From the NCBI GenBank assembly GCA_027030285.1, contig JALVFC010000271.1, positions 1 through 10,091 on the forward strand: DNA of 10,091 nt, written 5' to 3'. Positions 1 through 7,008 of the stretch are shown here, in pieces. The position numbers and the translations under genes were made by a program. How positions within the stretch are numbered: position 1 is the stretch's first letter; the number at the start of each line of letters is the position of its first letter. The DNA is from Thiotrichaceae bacterium. GTDB lineage: Bacteria > Pseudomonadota > Gammaproteobacteria > Thiotrichales > Thiotrichaceae. The notes below the pieces were generated by a model, which was not told where the DNA came from, did not search any database, and was given only the letters and a program-made list of their open reading frames with translations.

Positions 1-1722
1 GGACATCTGGTGAAAGAGATCGATGCCCTCGGTGGCGCGATGGCAATGGCTGCTGATCGTGGCGGTATCCAGTTTCGCACCCTGAACTCACGCAAAGGTC
101 CAGCAGTCAGAGCCACCCGTGCGCAAGCTGATCGCATCCGCTACAAGGCAGCTATCTTAAAAACAGTCCAGGCGCAACCCAACCTGGAACTGTTTATGCA
201 AGCCGTGGATGACCTGATCGTGGAAAATGATCGAGTCACGGGCGTTGTCACCCAGATGGGGCTAAAACTTAAAGCAAGCTCAGTAGTATTAACGGTTGGA
301 ACATTCCTCGGCGGGATTATTCATATCGGTGAGCAGCACCACAGCGGCGGCCGCGCAGGTGATCCTCCATCCAATGCCCTGGCAGAACGACTGCGGGCAT
401 TGCCGTTTCGCGTAGATCGTCTGAAAACAGGCACTCCAGCCAGACTGGACAGCCGCACCATCGACTACAGCAAGCTACAGGAACAGCCGGGTGACGAGCC
501 ACGTCCCGTTTTCTCATTTATGGGCAGTACAGAAGATCACCCGCCACAGATCTCCTGTCATATCACCTATACCAATACCCGTACACATGACATTATCCGA
601 CAGGGAATCCCGCGCTCCCCCATGTACACAGGTGCTATTGAAGGTGCCGGACCCCGTTACTGTCCCTCCATCGAAGATAAAATCGTGCGTTTTGCAGGTC
701 GTGACAGTCACCAGATTTTTGTCGAACCAGAAGGGCTGGACAGCTATGAAGTGTACCCAAACGGCATTTCAACCAGCCTGCCGTTTGATGTGCAAATTGA
801 GTTTATCCGTTCCATAGCAGGCTTTGAAAACGCCCATATCACACGCCCTGGCTATGCCATTGAATATGACTATTTTGATCCGCGCGACCTAAGCCTGGCG
901 CTGCAAACCCGCTTTATAAAAGGTCTGTTTTTTGCCGGACAAATCAATGGCACAACAGGTTATGAAGAAGCAGCAGCACAGGGGCTACTGGCAGGAATCA
1001 ACGCCTCGCTGTATGTAAAAGACCAGCCATTCTGGTCACCACAACGCAGTGAAGCCTATGTCGGCGTACTGGTAGATGACCTGACCACCAATGGAACCAT
1101 AGAGCCATACCGCATGTTCACCAGTCGCGCAGAACACCGCCTGTTATTGCGTGAAGACAATGCAGATCTGCGCCTCACAGAAACCGGCTATCAACTGGGT
1201 CTGGTCGATGAACAACGCTGGGCAGCCTTTAACCGAAAGCGTGACGCCATCGAAAAAGAAAAACAGCGCATCAAGGAAACCCTGGTGACACCAAAAATGC
1301 TCAGCAAGGCGCAGTCACAGGCATTATTCGACAAACCATTAAGTCGGGAATACCACCTGGATGAACTGCTCAGGCGTCCCAATGTGAGTTATGCAGATTT
1401 AATGACAATTAAAGATATCGGTCCTGGCGTGGCAGACCCCAAAGTAGCTGAACAGGTCGAAACCCAGATCAAATACGCAGGCTACATCGAACGCCAGCAG
1501 GAAGAAATAGCAAAGCAGCAGCGAAATGAAAAAACACGCCTGCCAGAAACACTGGATTATACCCGGGTACAGGGCTTATCAAACGAAGTCTGCCAAAAAC
1601 TGCAAGAAAGCAGACCGCAAACCATAGGTCAGGCATCACGTCTGTCAGGCGTTACCCCCGCAGCCATCTCACTGCTACTGGTGCATCTGAAAAAACAACA
1701 CCGCGTCGCACAGCAGCCATGA
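1..1722 (+). CDS. mnmG: MnmG (GidA), tRNA uridine-5-carboxymethylaminomethyl modification FAD enzyme, 5' truncated
   Basis: FAD-dependent subunit that, with the GTPase MnmE, installs the cmnm5/nm5 group on U34 of tRNAs reading split codon boxes; it acts in the cytoplasm. The frame is open from base 1 (it begins GHLVKEIDALGG), so the start lies outside the window. Compared from memory with the 629-residue E. coli protein, about 56 N-terminal residues are missing, including the FAD-binding GxGxxG; 573 codons are present. Visible family signatures are KGPAVRATRAQADR, GGRAGDPPS, RLKTGTPARLD, GPRYCPSIEDK, the block GQINGTTGYEEAAAQGLLAG, and TSRAEHRLLLREDNADLRLT. The C-terminal helical region, which binds MnmE and tRNA, ends with IGQASRLSGVTPAAISLLL. 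Its TGA overlaps the rsmG ATG as ATGA, which implies translational coupling. The identification is certain; only the 5' end is lost to the window edge. Confidence 0.98.
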   Translation, partial: GHLVKEIDALGGAMAMAADRGGIQFRTLNSRKGPAVRATRAQADRIRYKAAILKTVQAQPNLELFMQAVDDLIVENDRVTGVVTQMGLKLKASSVVLTVGTFLGGIIHIGEQHHSGGRAGDPPSNALAERLRALPFRVDRLKTGTPARLDSRTIDYSKLQEQPGDEPRPVFSFMGSTEDHPPQISCHITYTNTRTHDIIRQGIPRSPMYTGAIEGAGPRYCPSIEDKIVRFAGRDSHQIFVEPEGLDSYEVYPNGISTSLPFDVQIEFIRSIAGFENAHITRPGYAIEYDYFDPRDLSLALQTRFIKGLFFAGQINGTTGYEEAAAQGLLAGINASLYVKDQPFWSPQRSEAYVGVLVDDLTTNGTIEPYRMFTSRAEHRLLLREDNADLRLTETGYQLGLVDEQRWAAFNRKRDAIEKEKQRIKETLVTPKMLSKAQSQALFDKPLSREYHLDELLRRPNVSYADLMTIKDIGPGVADPKVAEQVETQIKYAGYIERQQEEIAKQQRNEKTRLPETLDYTRVQGLSNEVCQKLQESRPQTIGQASRLSGVTPAAISLLLVHLKKQHRVAQQP

Positions 1723-2372
1723 ACAGACAGCGATTGCAGGCAGGGCTGGATGAGCTGGCAATGACAGTGTCAGCACAACAGATAGATTTGCTGCAAAACT
1801 ATACTGATTTACTCATGCGCTGGAACAAGGTTTACAACCTCACGGCGATCAAAGATGCAGACCAGATATTACCTTTACATCTTTTTGACAGCCTGGCAGT
1901 AGCACCCTACCTGCAAGGCAAAAACTGTCTGGATGTAGGTAGCGGCGCAGGTCTGCCAGGCATTCCACTGGCAATCGTGCAACCAGAACGACAATTTACC
2001 CTGCTGGATACCGTGGGTAAGAAAGCCCGTTTTATGCAACAGGCCGTTATTCAGCTAAAATTACCTAATGTCAGCGTGACACAGGCGCGTGTAGAAAGCT
2101 GGTCACCCAGATTCGCATTTGATGCTATTATCAGTCGGGCATTTGCCTCAATAAACGATTTTGTTAGCTTAACTGCACATCATCTAAAACCACAGGGAAC
2201 ACTGTACGCCATGAAAGGCCGCTATCCGGCGCAAGAAATGACACAACTCCCTGCTGCTTATCAGGTAGTTGCCGAAACAAAGCTGCAAGTACCGGAACTG
2301 GATGCAGAACGCTATCTCATAGAAATCAGGCAAAGTCAGACAGTAAAAACGCAGCAAAACGCAGCGAAATAA
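1719..2372 (+). CDS. rsmG: RsmG (GidB), 16S rRNA (guanine-527-N7) methyltransferase
   Basis: SAM-dependent methyltransferase that makes m7G527 in 16S rRNA; loss in other bacteria gives low-level streptomycin resistance. It has 217 residues, close to the usual 205-240. The N-terminal helical part carries RWNKVYNLT (35-43) and HLFDS (54-58). The Rossmann SAM-binding motif is DVGSGAGLPG (72-81), followed by the acidic end of strand 2 (TLLDTVGKKARF) and the later segment FDAIISRAFAS. The start is the ATG of the ATGA overlap with mnmG, the usual arrangement for this pair, so it is probably translated by re-initiation. The next gene, parA, begins 13 nt after the stop. Nothing is missing or odd; the last residues are Gln/Lys/Ala-rich and probably disordered. 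Confidence 0.97.
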   Translation: MNRQRLQAGLDELAMTVSAQQIDLLQNYTDLLMRWNKVYNLTAIKDADQILPLHLFDSLAVAPYLQGKNCLDVGSGAGLPGIPLAIVQPERQFTLLDTVGKKARFMQQAVIQLKLPNVSVTQARVESWSPRFAFDAIISRAFASINDFVSLTAHHLKPQGTLYAMKGRYPAQEMTQLPAAYQVVAETKLQVPELDAERYLIEIRQSQTVKTQQNAAK

Positions 2373-2379
2373 AGAGAGA
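2373..2379 (+). promoter_or_regulatory. Ribosome binding site that decides the parA start
   Basis: The purine run AGAGAGA lies between the rsmG stop and parA. It sits 6 nt before the ATG at 2386 but directly abuts the ATG at 2380, so translation most likely starts at 2386. This gives the usual ParA N-terminus MGKIIAVANQKGG. Confidence 0.6.
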
Positions 2380-2385
2380 ATGATT

Positions 2386-3171
2386 ATGGGAAAGATTATC
2401 GCAGTAGCCAACCAGAAAGGTGGTGTCGGAAAAACCACAACCAGTGTGAATCTTGCCGCTTCACTATCAGCGATGAAGCGCAAAATACTGATTATTGATA
2501 TGGACCCGCAAGGCAATGCCACCACAGGTATGGGAATAGATAAAAACACCCAGGAGTCCTCGCTCAGTGAAGTGTTATTAGGTCAGACAGGGATCGAACA
2601 AATAATACAACATATTCCAGATACCCGAATAGACATGCTGCCTGGAGGCCCGGAAATGACCGTCGCTGAAATCTCCCTGATGGACATGGATGACCGAGAA
2701 TATCGGTTACGCTATGCACTCCAAGGCATAAAAGATAACTACGACTACATCATCATTGACTGTCCACCATCATTAAACATGTTGACCGTAAATGCCTTGG
2801 TTGCAGCTGATGGCGTAATGATTCCCATGCAATGCGAGTATTATGCACTAGAAGGACTGTCCGCCTTAATGAACTCCATTGAAACCATACGAGAAAATTC
2901 AAACCCGGACTTGAAGATTACAGGATTACTTCGCACTATGTACGACCCCAGAAACAACCTGGCAAGAGATGTATCGAGTCAACTAACTGAATACTTTGGT
3001 GACAAGTTGTACAATACCTCCATCCCGCGCAATATTCGCTTGGCAGAAGCACCCAGTCACGGTCTGCCAGTACTTTCCTACGACAAACACTCACGCGGCG
3101 CACTTGCCTACCTGGCAATGGCAGCAGAGATGATTCGCAAAGACACCAGCAGAGTTGCAGAATTAACCTGA
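2386..3171 (+). CDS. parA: ParA (Soj), chromosome-partitioning ATPase
   Basis: Deviant Walker-A P-loop ATPase that binds DNA nonspecifically as an ATP dimer and moves or positions ParB-parS complexes near the replication origin. From the ATG at 2386 it has 261 residues, typical of chromosomal ParA. The deviant Walker A is KGGVGKTT (11-18, signature lysine K11 and P-loop lysine K16). The A' segment is LIIDMDPQGN (35-44), and Walker B is YIIIDCPPS (121-129, D125). The C-terminal block with PRNIRLAEAPSHGLP is characteristic of the Soj branch. There is no N-terminal helix-turn-helix extension, which points away from the large plasmid-type ParA. An in-frame ATG two codons upstream (2380) is less likely because it touches the Shine-Dalgarno sequence. 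It lies between rsmG and parB in the conserved origin-proximal order. Confidence 0.97.
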   Translation: MGKIIAVANQKGGVGKTTTSVNLAASLSAMKRKILIIDMDPQGNATTGMGIDKNTQESSLSEVLLGQTGIEQIIQHIPDTRIDMLPGGPEMTVAEISLMDMDDREYRLRYALQGIKDNYDYIIIDCPPSLNMLTVNALVAADGVMIPMQCEYYALEGLSALMNSIETIRENSNPDLKITGLLRTMYDPRNNLARDVSSQLTEYFGDKLYNTSIPRNIRLAEAPSHGLPVLSYDKHSRGALAYLAMAAEMIRKDTSRVAELT

Positions 3172-3198
3172 TCCACGCACCAAAAAACCAGCAAGCAC

Positions 3199-3203
3199 AG
3201 GAG
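3199..3203 (+). promoter_or_regulatory. Ribosome binding site of parB
   Basis: AGGAG lies 5 nt upstream of the parB ATG (3209) and is one of the best Shine-Dalgarno matches in the window. The 37-nt parA-parB gap otherwise shows no terminator hairpin, so the pair is likely one transcript. Confidence 0.7.
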
Positions 3204-3208
3204 ATATC

Positions 3209-4072
3209 ATGGTAAGAAAACCCGGTTTAGGCAAAGGACTGGACATTCTCTTAAGCTCATCAAGTCGTTCTAAAAACAATGATGATGATAAAGACTCAAC
3301 CATGCGCACCTTGCCAGTGGACAAGATCGAAAAAGGTCAATATCAGCCACGTTTAAATATGGATCCAGAAGCCCTGCAACAGCTGGCAGACTCCATCAAG
3401 GCACAGGGCTTGATCCAGCCCGTAGTCGTGCGCCCCATAGCTGGTGGCAAATTCGAACTCATCGCCGGTGAGCGGCGCTGGCGTGCCTGTCAGATAGCCG
3501 GGCTACATGATATTCCCGCCGTTGTGAAATCCATTCCAGATCAGGCGGCAGCCGCCATGTCACTGATCGAAAACATCCAGCGAGAAGACCTCAATCCGCT
3601 GGAAGAAGCCGTCGCTATGCAACGTCTAATAGATGAATTTGGACTCACCCACCAACAAACGGCAGAAGCGGTAGGGCGATCTCGTTCAGCTGTCACTAAC
3701 CTGTTACGCCTGCTTATACTGGAAGAAAAAACCAAACAACTGGTAGATGACGGCAAGCTCGAAATGGGACACGCCCGCGCACTACTGGGATTAACAGGAA
3801 ATCAGCAAACCGATACCGCGCAGAAAGTAGCCGACAAAGGCATGAGCGTGCGCGAAACCGAGCGCCTGGTCAAAAAGCTCACCTCAGCAGAGGAAAACAA
3901 AACCCCCACGATACCAGCCAAAGCCCCCGAAGTACTCAAGCTGGAACAGGATCTGGGCGAAAAACTGGGAGCCAATATCCAGATAAAATACAACAACAAA
4001 GGGCAGGGCAAACTCGTCATAGAATACAATAGTCTGGATGAACTGGACGGTATTCTGGAACACATCAAATAA
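3209..4072 (+). CDS. parB: ParB (Spo0J), parS-binding CTPase partition protein
   Basis: Centromere-binding clamp that loads at parS sites, spreads on DNA using CTP and stimulates ParA. It has 287 residues, a normal chromosomal length. The N-terminal GLGKGLDILL (6-15) is the conserved ParA-contact box, followed by an acidic/Ser-rich linker (16-31). The CTP-binding ParB core includes QYQPR (44-48), GERRWRA (87-93) and ENIQREDLNPLEEA (121-134). The parS-recognising helix-turn-helix lies at about residues 148-175, around HQQTAEAVGRSRSAVTNLLR. The C-terminal 45 residues form the dimerisation domain. No TGTTTCACGTGAAACA-like parS site was recognised in this window, so the sites must lie elsewhere. 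In many gammaproteobacteria the atp operon follows parB; here a FemAB-like gene does. Confidence 0.97.
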   Translation: MVRKPGLGKGLDILLSSSSRSKNNDDDKDSTMRTLPVDKIEKGQYQPRLNMDPEALQQLADSIKAQGLIQPVVVRPIAGGKFELIAGERRWRACQIAGLHDIPAVVKSIPDQAAAAMSLIENIQREDLNPLEEAVAMQRLIDEFGLTHQQTAEAVGRSRSAVTNLLRLLILEEKTKQLVDDGKLEMGHARALLGLTGNQQTDTAQKVADKGMSVRETERLVKKLTSAEENKTPTIPAKAPEVLKLEQDLGEKLGANIQIKYNNKGQGKLVIEYNSLDELDGILEHIK

Positions 4073-4082
4073 TCCGCTCAAA

Positions 4083-5222
4083 GTGACCACCTCATTACAG
4101 GTAAAAATACATACCCGGATAGCAGATATACCCGCACATCAATGGAATGACCTGATACAGGACAACAACCCCTTTGTACGGCATGAATTTCTGCATGCAC
4201 TGGAAAAGCATCAATGCGTCGGAGAAAAATTTGGCTGGCTACCACGACACCTGGCGATATACGAAAAAGACCAACTCATCGGTGCCATGCCCCTGTACGA
4301 GAAATACAACTCCTACGGAGAATTTGTATTTGACCACGCCTGGGCTGATGCCTGGTCGCGGGCAGGGCTGCAATACTTCCCCAAGCTGGTCTCCGCCATC
4401 CCCTATACCCCCGCTCAGGGGCAACGCTTGTTAGCCCGACAAGCAACTTTTGAAAAAGTCGCACCACTATTACTACAGGCCGCACAACAACTCGCTGAGA
4501 ACGAAAATATGAGCGGCTGCCACATCCTCTTCCCCGGCACAACAGAACAACAATGGCTGGCACAACAAGGAATGCTCACACGCCACGACTGCCAGTTCCA
4601 CTGGCACAACCACGGCTACCAGAACTTTGCTGACTTCCTGGCAACACTCACCGCAAAAAAACGCAAAAATATACGCCAGGAAAGAAAACGGGTCAGCGAC
4701 AGCAAGATACAGATTCGTATACTGGACGGACATACCGCCACAGAAACCGACTGGGAAAACTTCACCCGTTTTTACAACAACACCTTCAACCAGAAATGGG
4801 GCACAGCCACCCTCAACCAGGCATTTTTCATGGATGTCGCCCAGCAACTACCCAAGCAGGTCGTACTGGTACTAGCCGACAAAAACCAGACCTGCATCGC
4901 AGGCTCCCTCATGTACCGCAGTGATACCACCCTTTACGGACGCTTCTGGGGCAGCGACCAGCCAATCGACAAACTCCACTTTGAAGCCTGTTACTACCAG
5001 GGCATTGAATACTGCATCCAGCACCAACTGCAAACCTTCGAACCCGGCGCTCAGGGAGAACACAAAATCGCCAGAGGATTCCTCCCCACACTCACCCAGT
5101 CCAGCCACTGGCTCACTGACAACCCGTTTCAGGAAAGCATCCGCAGATACACCGAACACGAACAACAGGCCATCGCCGAATATATCAAAGACTGCAACCA
5201 ACATAGCCCATACCGGAAATAA
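4083..5222 (+). CDS. FemAB/GNAT-like peptidyl- or acyl-transferase family protein (COG3146, DUF482)
   Basis: Member of the PF04339 family with a double GNAT fold related to FemAB aminoacyl transferases; no reaction is established for most members. Typical family blocks are NPFVRHEFLHALE, GWLPRHLAIYEKDQLIGAMPLY, EFVFDHAWADAW, KKRKNIRQERKRV and, near the end, FEPGAQGEHKIARGF followed by HWL. The frame is open back to an ATG at 4038, but that start lies inside parB and the added residues only shadow parB codons. I prefer the GTG at 4083, ten bases after the parB stop, giving 379 residues. No good Shine-Dalgarno precedes it, so coupling to parB is possible. Its coding strand is C-rich and G-poor compared with parA (see findings). 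The DUF938 gene follows after 2 nt, so the two are surely cotranscribed. Family assignment is firm; substrate is unknown. Confidence 0.88.
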   Translation: MTTSLQVKIHTRIADIPAHQWNDLIQDNNPFVRHEFLHALEKHQCVGEKFGWLPRHLAIYEKDQLIGAMPLYEKYNSYGEFVFDHAWADAWSRAGLQYFPKLVSAIPYTPAQGQRLLARQATFEKVAPLLLQAAQQLAENENMSGCHILFPGTTEQQWLAQQGMLTRHDCQFHWHNHGYQNFADFLATLTAKKRKNIRQERKRVSDSKIQIRILDGHTATETDWENFTRFYNNTFNQKWGTATLNQAFFMDVAQQLPKQVVLVLADKNQTCIAGSLMYRSDTTLYGRFWGSDQPIDKLHFEACYYQGIEYCIQHQLQTFEPGAQGEHKIARGFLPTLTQSSHWLTDNPFQESIRRYTEHEQQAIAEYIKDCNQHSPYRK

Positions 5223-5224
5223 CC

Positions 5225-5836
5225 ATGAAACCCATCGCCGAATCCTGCATCCAGAACCGCGACCCCATACTAAAGATCATCAAACCCCTCTTTGCTAACA
5301 GCAAAAAACTCCTGGAAATAGGCAGCGGCACAGGACAGCATGCCGTCTACTTTGCCGCAGAAATGCCCCATCTACTCTGGCAAACCAGCGACCTGAAAGA
5401 AAACCACCCCGGCATCCGCCTCTGGCTAGAAGAAGCCCAACTGAAAAACATCAAACCACCCATCACCCTGGCAGCCTGCGACAAACCCGCCTGGCAACAA
5501 CTAAGCAACTACGACGCTATCTTCTCAGCCAACACCGTCCACATCATGAGCAAGCACGACGTCACCTGCCTGTTCGCAGGCATCGGCAGCATACTACAAC
5601 TCCAGGGAGTATTCGCCCTCTACGGCCCCTTCAACTACAACGGCAACTATACCAGCGACAGCAACGCCCGCTTCGACACCTGGCTCAAAAACAGAAACCC
5701 CAAAAGCGGCATACGCGACTTCGAATGGCTGGACACGCAGGCAAATAAAGCAGGAATGAAACTAATACAAGACCATGCAATGCCAGCTAACAACCGCATA
5801 CTCGTCTGGCAAAAAACCGAAGCAAGCCAAGAATAG
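5225..5836 (+). CDS. DUF938 family class I SAM-dependent methyltransferase-like protein
   Basis: PF06080 family (related to eukaryotic METTL26); the substrate is not known. It has 203 residues, the usual length. The N-terminal AESCIQNRDPIL block is a family hallmark and is followed by the SAM motif I LLEIGSGTGQHAVYFA (29-44). An acidic strand-2 end (WQTSDLKENHPGI), the SANTVHIMS segment and LYGPFNYNGNYTSDSNARFD are all typical of DUF938. The C-terminal NNRILVWQK ends the fold normally. It starts 2 nt after the FemAB-like stop and shares that gene's C-rich coding strand. It is the last gene of the + strand block; a weak hairpin follows. Motif I makes a methyltransferase likely, but the activity is inferred from the fold only. 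Confidence 0.9.
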   Translation: MKPIAESCIQNRDPILKIIKPLFANSKKLLEIGSGTGQHAVYFAAEMPHLLWQTSDLKENHPGIRLWLEEAQLKNIKPPITLAACDKPAWQQLSNYDAIFSANTVHIMSKHDVTCLFAGIGSILQLQGVFALYGPFNYNGNYTSDSNARFDTWLKNRNPKSGIRDFEWLDTQANKAGMKLIQDHAMPANNRILVWQKTEASQE

Positions 5837-5848
5837 CAGCTACGGGAA

Positions 5849-5882
5849 GTGGACTTCAGTCCGCATAAGCCGGGTTATTTTC
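5849..5882 (+). terminator. Weak hairpin, possible terminator after the DUF938 gene
   Basis: GTGGAC-TTCA-GTCCGC (5849-5864) forms a 6-bp stem with one T-G pair and a four-base loop, 12 bases after the DUF938 stop. A second small dyad (ATAA...TTAT, 5865-5878) runs into TTTT. The T-run does not directly follow the strong stem, so a canonical intrinsic terminator is not certain. Confidence 0.3.
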
Positions 5883-5954
5883 AACAGCCTGTTAAGGGTG
5901 TTTTGGCGGTGTGGTTATTAAGATACAGGGGGGGTTAAGAGTCTCTGCTTAAGA

Positions 5955-5995
5955 AACAGGTGGAACTTTCGACAGTGTGACTCATCCCACCTGCT
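5955..5995 (-). terminator. Possible terminator of the toxin-antitoxin operon
   Basis: Read on the minus strand, AGCAGGTGG and CCACCTGTT pair as a 9-bp stem (one G-T pair) with a 23-base loop, then TTTCTT follows. The core arms are 5957-5963 and 5987-5993. It lies about 65 bp downstream of the PIN toxin stop, in the right direction. The large loop makes it a weaker candidate than a standard terminator. Confidence 0.35.
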
Positions 5996-6059
5996 GGTCT
6001 ATTTGGCTTTCCCATCCTTGCGAAGCGCCATTTTCAACTCCTTAAGTGAAGTCACGGAT

Positions 6060-6539
6060 TTAGGTTAACAGCAAAGCCTTTAATGATTTGCTCATTCTGA
6101 AATGTACCTGCTCCAGGGTATCTACAATCGAGATGACATCATGATGAGTGATGTGCCCTCCCTGTTTTAAGGCTAACAACACACCCACTAGCCCAACAAT
6201 TTCTATTCCCATCGACTTCGCCATATTGCGACCAGCTCGTTCATCGATCAGTAAAGGGAGCTTTAATTGATTTGCAAGCAAGATGGCCTCGGATTCGCCC
6301 TTATCCAGTTGAAGCTCTAGTATGGCAAGTCGCTTATCAGGCAGGGATATTGTTTCTGTGCGGATAAAGGCTGCATTTTTATTTGCAAACCAGAGGGAAT
6401 TCTCCCCTTCGCCAGCCTCTATCTCACTGGCAACAACTGGTGGAATAATGATTTCTTTAAAAAGTAATTTTAGTAGATCAAGTTGGTTGATATTTAACAG
6501 TGCGATCAGGGGAGAGCTATCGGAGACAATGACTTTCAT
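6060..6539 (-). CDS. PIN-domain toxin, DUF3368 family
   Basis: Probable ribonuclease toxin of a type II toxin-antitoxin module (PF11848, DUF3368, VapC-like fold). It has 159 residues, normal for the family. The N-terminal strand IVSDSSPLIAL carries the first metal ligand D7. PPVVASEIEAG contains E39, DKGESEAILLA gives E82 and E84, and LPLLIDERAGR gives D99. These are the four acidic PIN positions, so the nuclease site looks intact. LVGVLLALKQGG is the typical helix after the active site. The antitoxin gene ends 33 nt upstream, so the pair is one transcript. No strong Shine-Dalgarno is visible before the ATG, which could keep toxin synthesis below antitoxin synthesis. A frameshift-free reading and intact ligands suggest a working toxin; the RNA target is unknown. 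Confidence 0.88.
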   Translation of the reverse strand: MKVIVSDSSPLIALLNINQLDLLKLLFKEIIIPPVVASEIEAGEGENSLWFANKNAAFIRTETISLPDKRLAILELQLDKGESEAILLANQLKLPLLIDERAGRNMAKSMGIEIVGLVGVLLALKQGGHITHHDVISIVDTLEQVHFRMSKSLKALLLT

Positions 6540-6572
6540 CTGGATTATTCGCTTCGTGTGGTATTGGCAAAA

Positions 6573-6902
6573 CTAGGAAGCCAGTAGCTTTTTTGCTTCC
6601 TTCATTGCCTCTTCAGTCCCTTCATTTAGCACAGGCAGATTCATATCAGCCAGAATTTCACGTAATTCAGCTTTACTGGTTTCAAGTAACTCCGCCATTT
6701 TGCCCAGAGAGAGGTCGCCCTGTTTCCACGCCTGTAATGCGGTTGCACGGGTAAGACCGAAACGCAGGTTATCATTTGACAAGGGCACGGCGACTCCAAT
6801 GGGTTTGCCATGCTTAGTAATAAACACATATTCATCCTGCTCTAGTGAGCGGGTTAAATTTGAAGGCGAGTTTCTTAATTCTCTGATTGCGATAGAAGCC
6901 AT
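6573..6902 (-). CDS. Antitoxin with Phd/YefM-like N-terminus and UPF0175 C-terminus
   Basis: Probable antitoxin and autorepressor for the adjacent PIN toxin. It has 109 residues. Residues 1-44 (MASIAIRELRNSPSNLTRSL, then EYVFITKHGKPIGVAVPL) look like the Phd/YefM DNA-binding and dimerisation fold: a short strand, a helix with conserved L, then the [F/V]IT-x-x-GKP hairpin. From about 48 on, RFGLTRATALQAWKQGDLSL, GKMAELLETSKAELREIL and DMNLPVLNEG match UPF0175 (PF03683), a small helix-turn-helix family often encoded beside DUF3368 toxins. The negatively biased C-terminal helix may wrap the toxin. UPF0175 proteins I know lack this N-terminal part, so I read it as a domain fusion. The ATG is preceded by AT-rich sequence without a Shine-Dalgarno. 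A strong promoter and an inverted repeat lie directly upstream. Confidence 0.85.
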   Translation of the reverse strand: MASIAIRELRNSPSNLTRSLEQDEYVFITKHGKPIGVAVPLSNDNLRFGLTRATALQAWKQGDLSLGKMAELLETSKAELREILADMNLPVLNEGTEEAMKEAKKLLAS

Positions 6903-6909
6903 AATATTA

Positions 6910-6939
6910 ATTTTGTACTACGATTTGAGGGTACAAAAT
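6910..6939. promoter_or_regulatory. Probable operator: 9-bp perfect inverted repeat before the antitoxin gene
   Basis: ATTTTGTAC (6910-6918) and GTACAAAAT (6931-6939) are perfect inverted arms with a 12-base spacer. Half-site centres are 21 bp apart, two helical turns, as expected for two dimers or one tetramer binding one DNA face. It sits between the -10 box and the ATG, covering the predicted transcription start, the usual place for toxin-antitoxin autorepression. The binding partner is inferred. Confidence 0.7.
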
Positions 6940-6968
6940 ATGGTAATACTAGAGTATGTTGTTGTCAA
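6940..6968 (-). promoter_or_regulatory. Sigma-70 promoter of the toxin-antitoxin operon
   Basis: On the minus strand a perfect -35 box TTGACA (6963-6968) is followed after exactly 17 bases by TACCAT (6940-6945), a 4/6 match to TATAAT. Transcription should start near 6933, inside the inverted repeat, about 30 nt before the antitoxin ATG. Confidence 0.65.
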
Positions 6969-6982
6969 TTAAGGCAAGGCTT

Positions 6983-7006
6983 TCAGGTATCCAGTAGCAC
7001 ACGCAC
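6983..7006 (-). pseudogene. Seven-codon remnant of a vapC-like PIN toxin gene
   Basis: Two bases after the degraded antitoxin stop, a GTG-started frame reads VRVLLDT and then hits TGA. Phd-linked VapC toxins commonly begin M-R-x-L-L-D-T-H, with this Asp as the first PIN metal ligand, and start just after the antitoxin stop. The rest of the toxin is absent: 15 bp further on lies the TTGACA box of the next module. Only seven residues support the call, but position, phase and sequence all agree. Confidence 0.5.
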
Positions 7007-7008
7007 TA

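Noticed and set aside
2184..2549. Antisense open frame across the rsmG-parA junction.
   Set aside because: It covers two certain genes on the other strand, is hydrophobic by chance, and has no start context.
4276..4847. Long antisense open frames opposite the FemAB-like gene.
   Set aside because: They mirror the C-rich codon composition of the real gene, have no family motifs, and lie fully within a well supported coding region.
1..5836. parS site expected near parAB.
   Set aside because: No TGTTTCACGTGAAACA or close variant was recognised on reading; a pattern scan allowing two mismatches would settle it.
5877..5895. TTTTCAACAGCCTGTTA resembles ends of some insertion sequences.
   Set aside because: No matching inverted partner, transposase fragment or target duplication was found nearby; the likeness is short.
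5999..6055. Minus-strand mini frame GTG...TAG encoding 18 residues (VTSLKELKMALRKDGKAK) after the PIN toxin.
   Set aside because: Too short to support a gene, in a different frame from the toxin, and no family recognised. It might be a relic tail, but nothing proves it.
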